Positions 63,476 through 64,000 of a DNA stretch of 64,000 nucleotides are shown here, one piece after another (within the stretch, counting starts at the first letter, position 1; each line of letters begins with the position of its first letter). The stretch is from Ignavibacteriales bacterium (lineage in GTDB: Bacteria; Bacteroidota; Ignavibacteria; Ignavibacteriales; Melioribacteraceae), in assembly GCA_020061355.1 (NCBI GenBank), contig JAGUYK010000014.1, positions 62,001-126,000 on the forward strand. Reading direction: 5' to 3'. Both the position numbers and the translations under genes were made by a program. The notes beneath the pieces are model-generated. The model was given only the letters and a program-made list of their open reading frames with translations. It ran no database searches and was not told the DNA's origin.

Positions 63476-64000
63476 TTACCTTAAATAGAGCATTTTTCTT
63501 ACAGATGTAAAACTATTACTCACCAGTTTATAAAAATAGATCCCGCTCTGCAGATCTTTTGCATCGAATTGAACACGATATGTACCGGGACTTTTCTGAC
63601 TATTAACCAGTGTAGCTATTTCTTCACCAAGCATACTGTAAACCTTAATGCTTACAAATGCATCTTCTGGAATTGAGTATTCAATTGTCGTTTCCGGATT
63701 AAATGGATTAGGATAATTCTGTGCCAGGTTAAACTTGGATGGTAATTGATCTTTATCCTCTACCGAAACCAGAGGTGATGTTGTAATATTACAGCTGGTT
63801 GTTGCGCTTAAATTTCCATCGCTAACCTGAACCGTTAGTAGATACATCATACTTGCCTGGTTGGCTGCCGGAGACCATTTGAATAATCCTGCTGAATTAA
63901 TTGTTGCGCCTGCCGGACCGGTTACTATTGTATATGTTAATGCATCCTCGTCGGGATCCATCGCCTGATACTGGAATGAAAATTCAACCGGAACATTATG
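63476..64000 (-). CDS. T9SS-secreted protein with Ig/cadherin-like domain (partial, N-terminus outside window)
   Basis: The frame stays open through the window edge (…HNVPVEFSFQYQAMDPDEDAL), so the Met near 63961 is internal, not a start. Visible are a putative cadherin/Ig-like domain (DPDEDALTYTIVTGPAGA, then VSDGNLSATTSC) and a T9SS sorting domain (NYPNPFNPET to KMLYLR). It is the last part of a larger exported protein. The nature of the rest is unknown. Confidence 0.75.
   Translation of the reverse strand, partial: HNVPVEFSFQYQAMDPDEDALTYTIVTGPAGATINSAGLFKWSPAANQASMMYLLTVQVSDGNLSATTSCNITTSPLVSVEDKDQLPSKFNLAQNYPNPFNPETTIEYSIPEDAFVSIKVYSMLGEEIATLVNSQKSPGTYRVQFDAKDLQSGIYFYKLVSNSFTSVRKMLYLR

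Noticed and set aside
63476-63961. Complete small T9SS protein starting at 63961
   Set aside because: The frame continues without a stop to the window edge, so the Met is internal.

Overview
The window is AT-rich, densely coded DNA from a Bacteroidota/Chlorobi-group bacterium, most likely an Ignavibacteria relative. The evidence is the repeated secretion tag NYPNPFNPxT, a type IX secretion (T9SS) C-terminal signal, on at least seven predicted secreted proteins. It is supported by three TonB-dependent receptors with N-terminal carboxypeptidase-regulatory-like domains, PorV-type barrels, a DUF4249 lipoprotein and GH/PL enzymes. The organism looks like a polysaccharide-degrading heterotroph. The taxon is inferred from these signatures, not from a marker gene.

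Region 1 (1-20469, all minus strand) is a uronic-acid polysaccharide utilisation locus. In transcription order it holds a GntR/FCD regulator with its own promoter and operator, a TonB receptor, a large secreted protein, a PorV-like barrel, a second barrel, a G8-like secreted protein, a PL6 lyase, a beta-helix protein, an alginate_lyase-domain protein, a GH88-GH2 fusion, a second alginate_lyase-domain protein, and 2-keto-3-deoxygluconate kinase cut by the window edge. Together these genes would sense uronates, cut the polymer by beta-elimination, remove unsaturated ends, import oligomers and feed KDG into the Entner-Doudoroff route. No SusD homologue is present.

Region 2 (20651-32544) holds tRNA-Ser, a GH13 lipoprotein, a tiny DUF5989 gene, a galactan-type operon (TonB receptor, DUF4249, GH53, clan GH-A hydrolase) and a divergent SGNH-hydrolase/TPR membrane protein.

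Region 3 (32604-45058) is a second SusD-less module: a SurA-like PPIase, a TonB receptor, a 1222-residue secreted protein homologous to the one in region 1, a PorV-like barrel and a protein with tandem starch-binding-like domains. A LacI regulator diverges from it. RNase HIII, phosphofructokinase and tRNA-Asp follow.

Region 4 (47612-64000) is mixed: a Yip1 protein, a metzincin-like multidomain protease, a lipoprotein with a papain-like Cys-His-Asp signature, ankyrin and RRM proteins, small membrane proteins, a methyltransferase, a SirB1-like protein, a DUF255 thioredoxin-fold protein, and a Y1 REP-associated transposase embedded in at least twelve AACCTTnAAGGTT palindromes. A kelch-like T9SS protein carries an in-frame palindromic insertion whose relative lies in the REP cluster, and the window ends in a partial T9SS protein.
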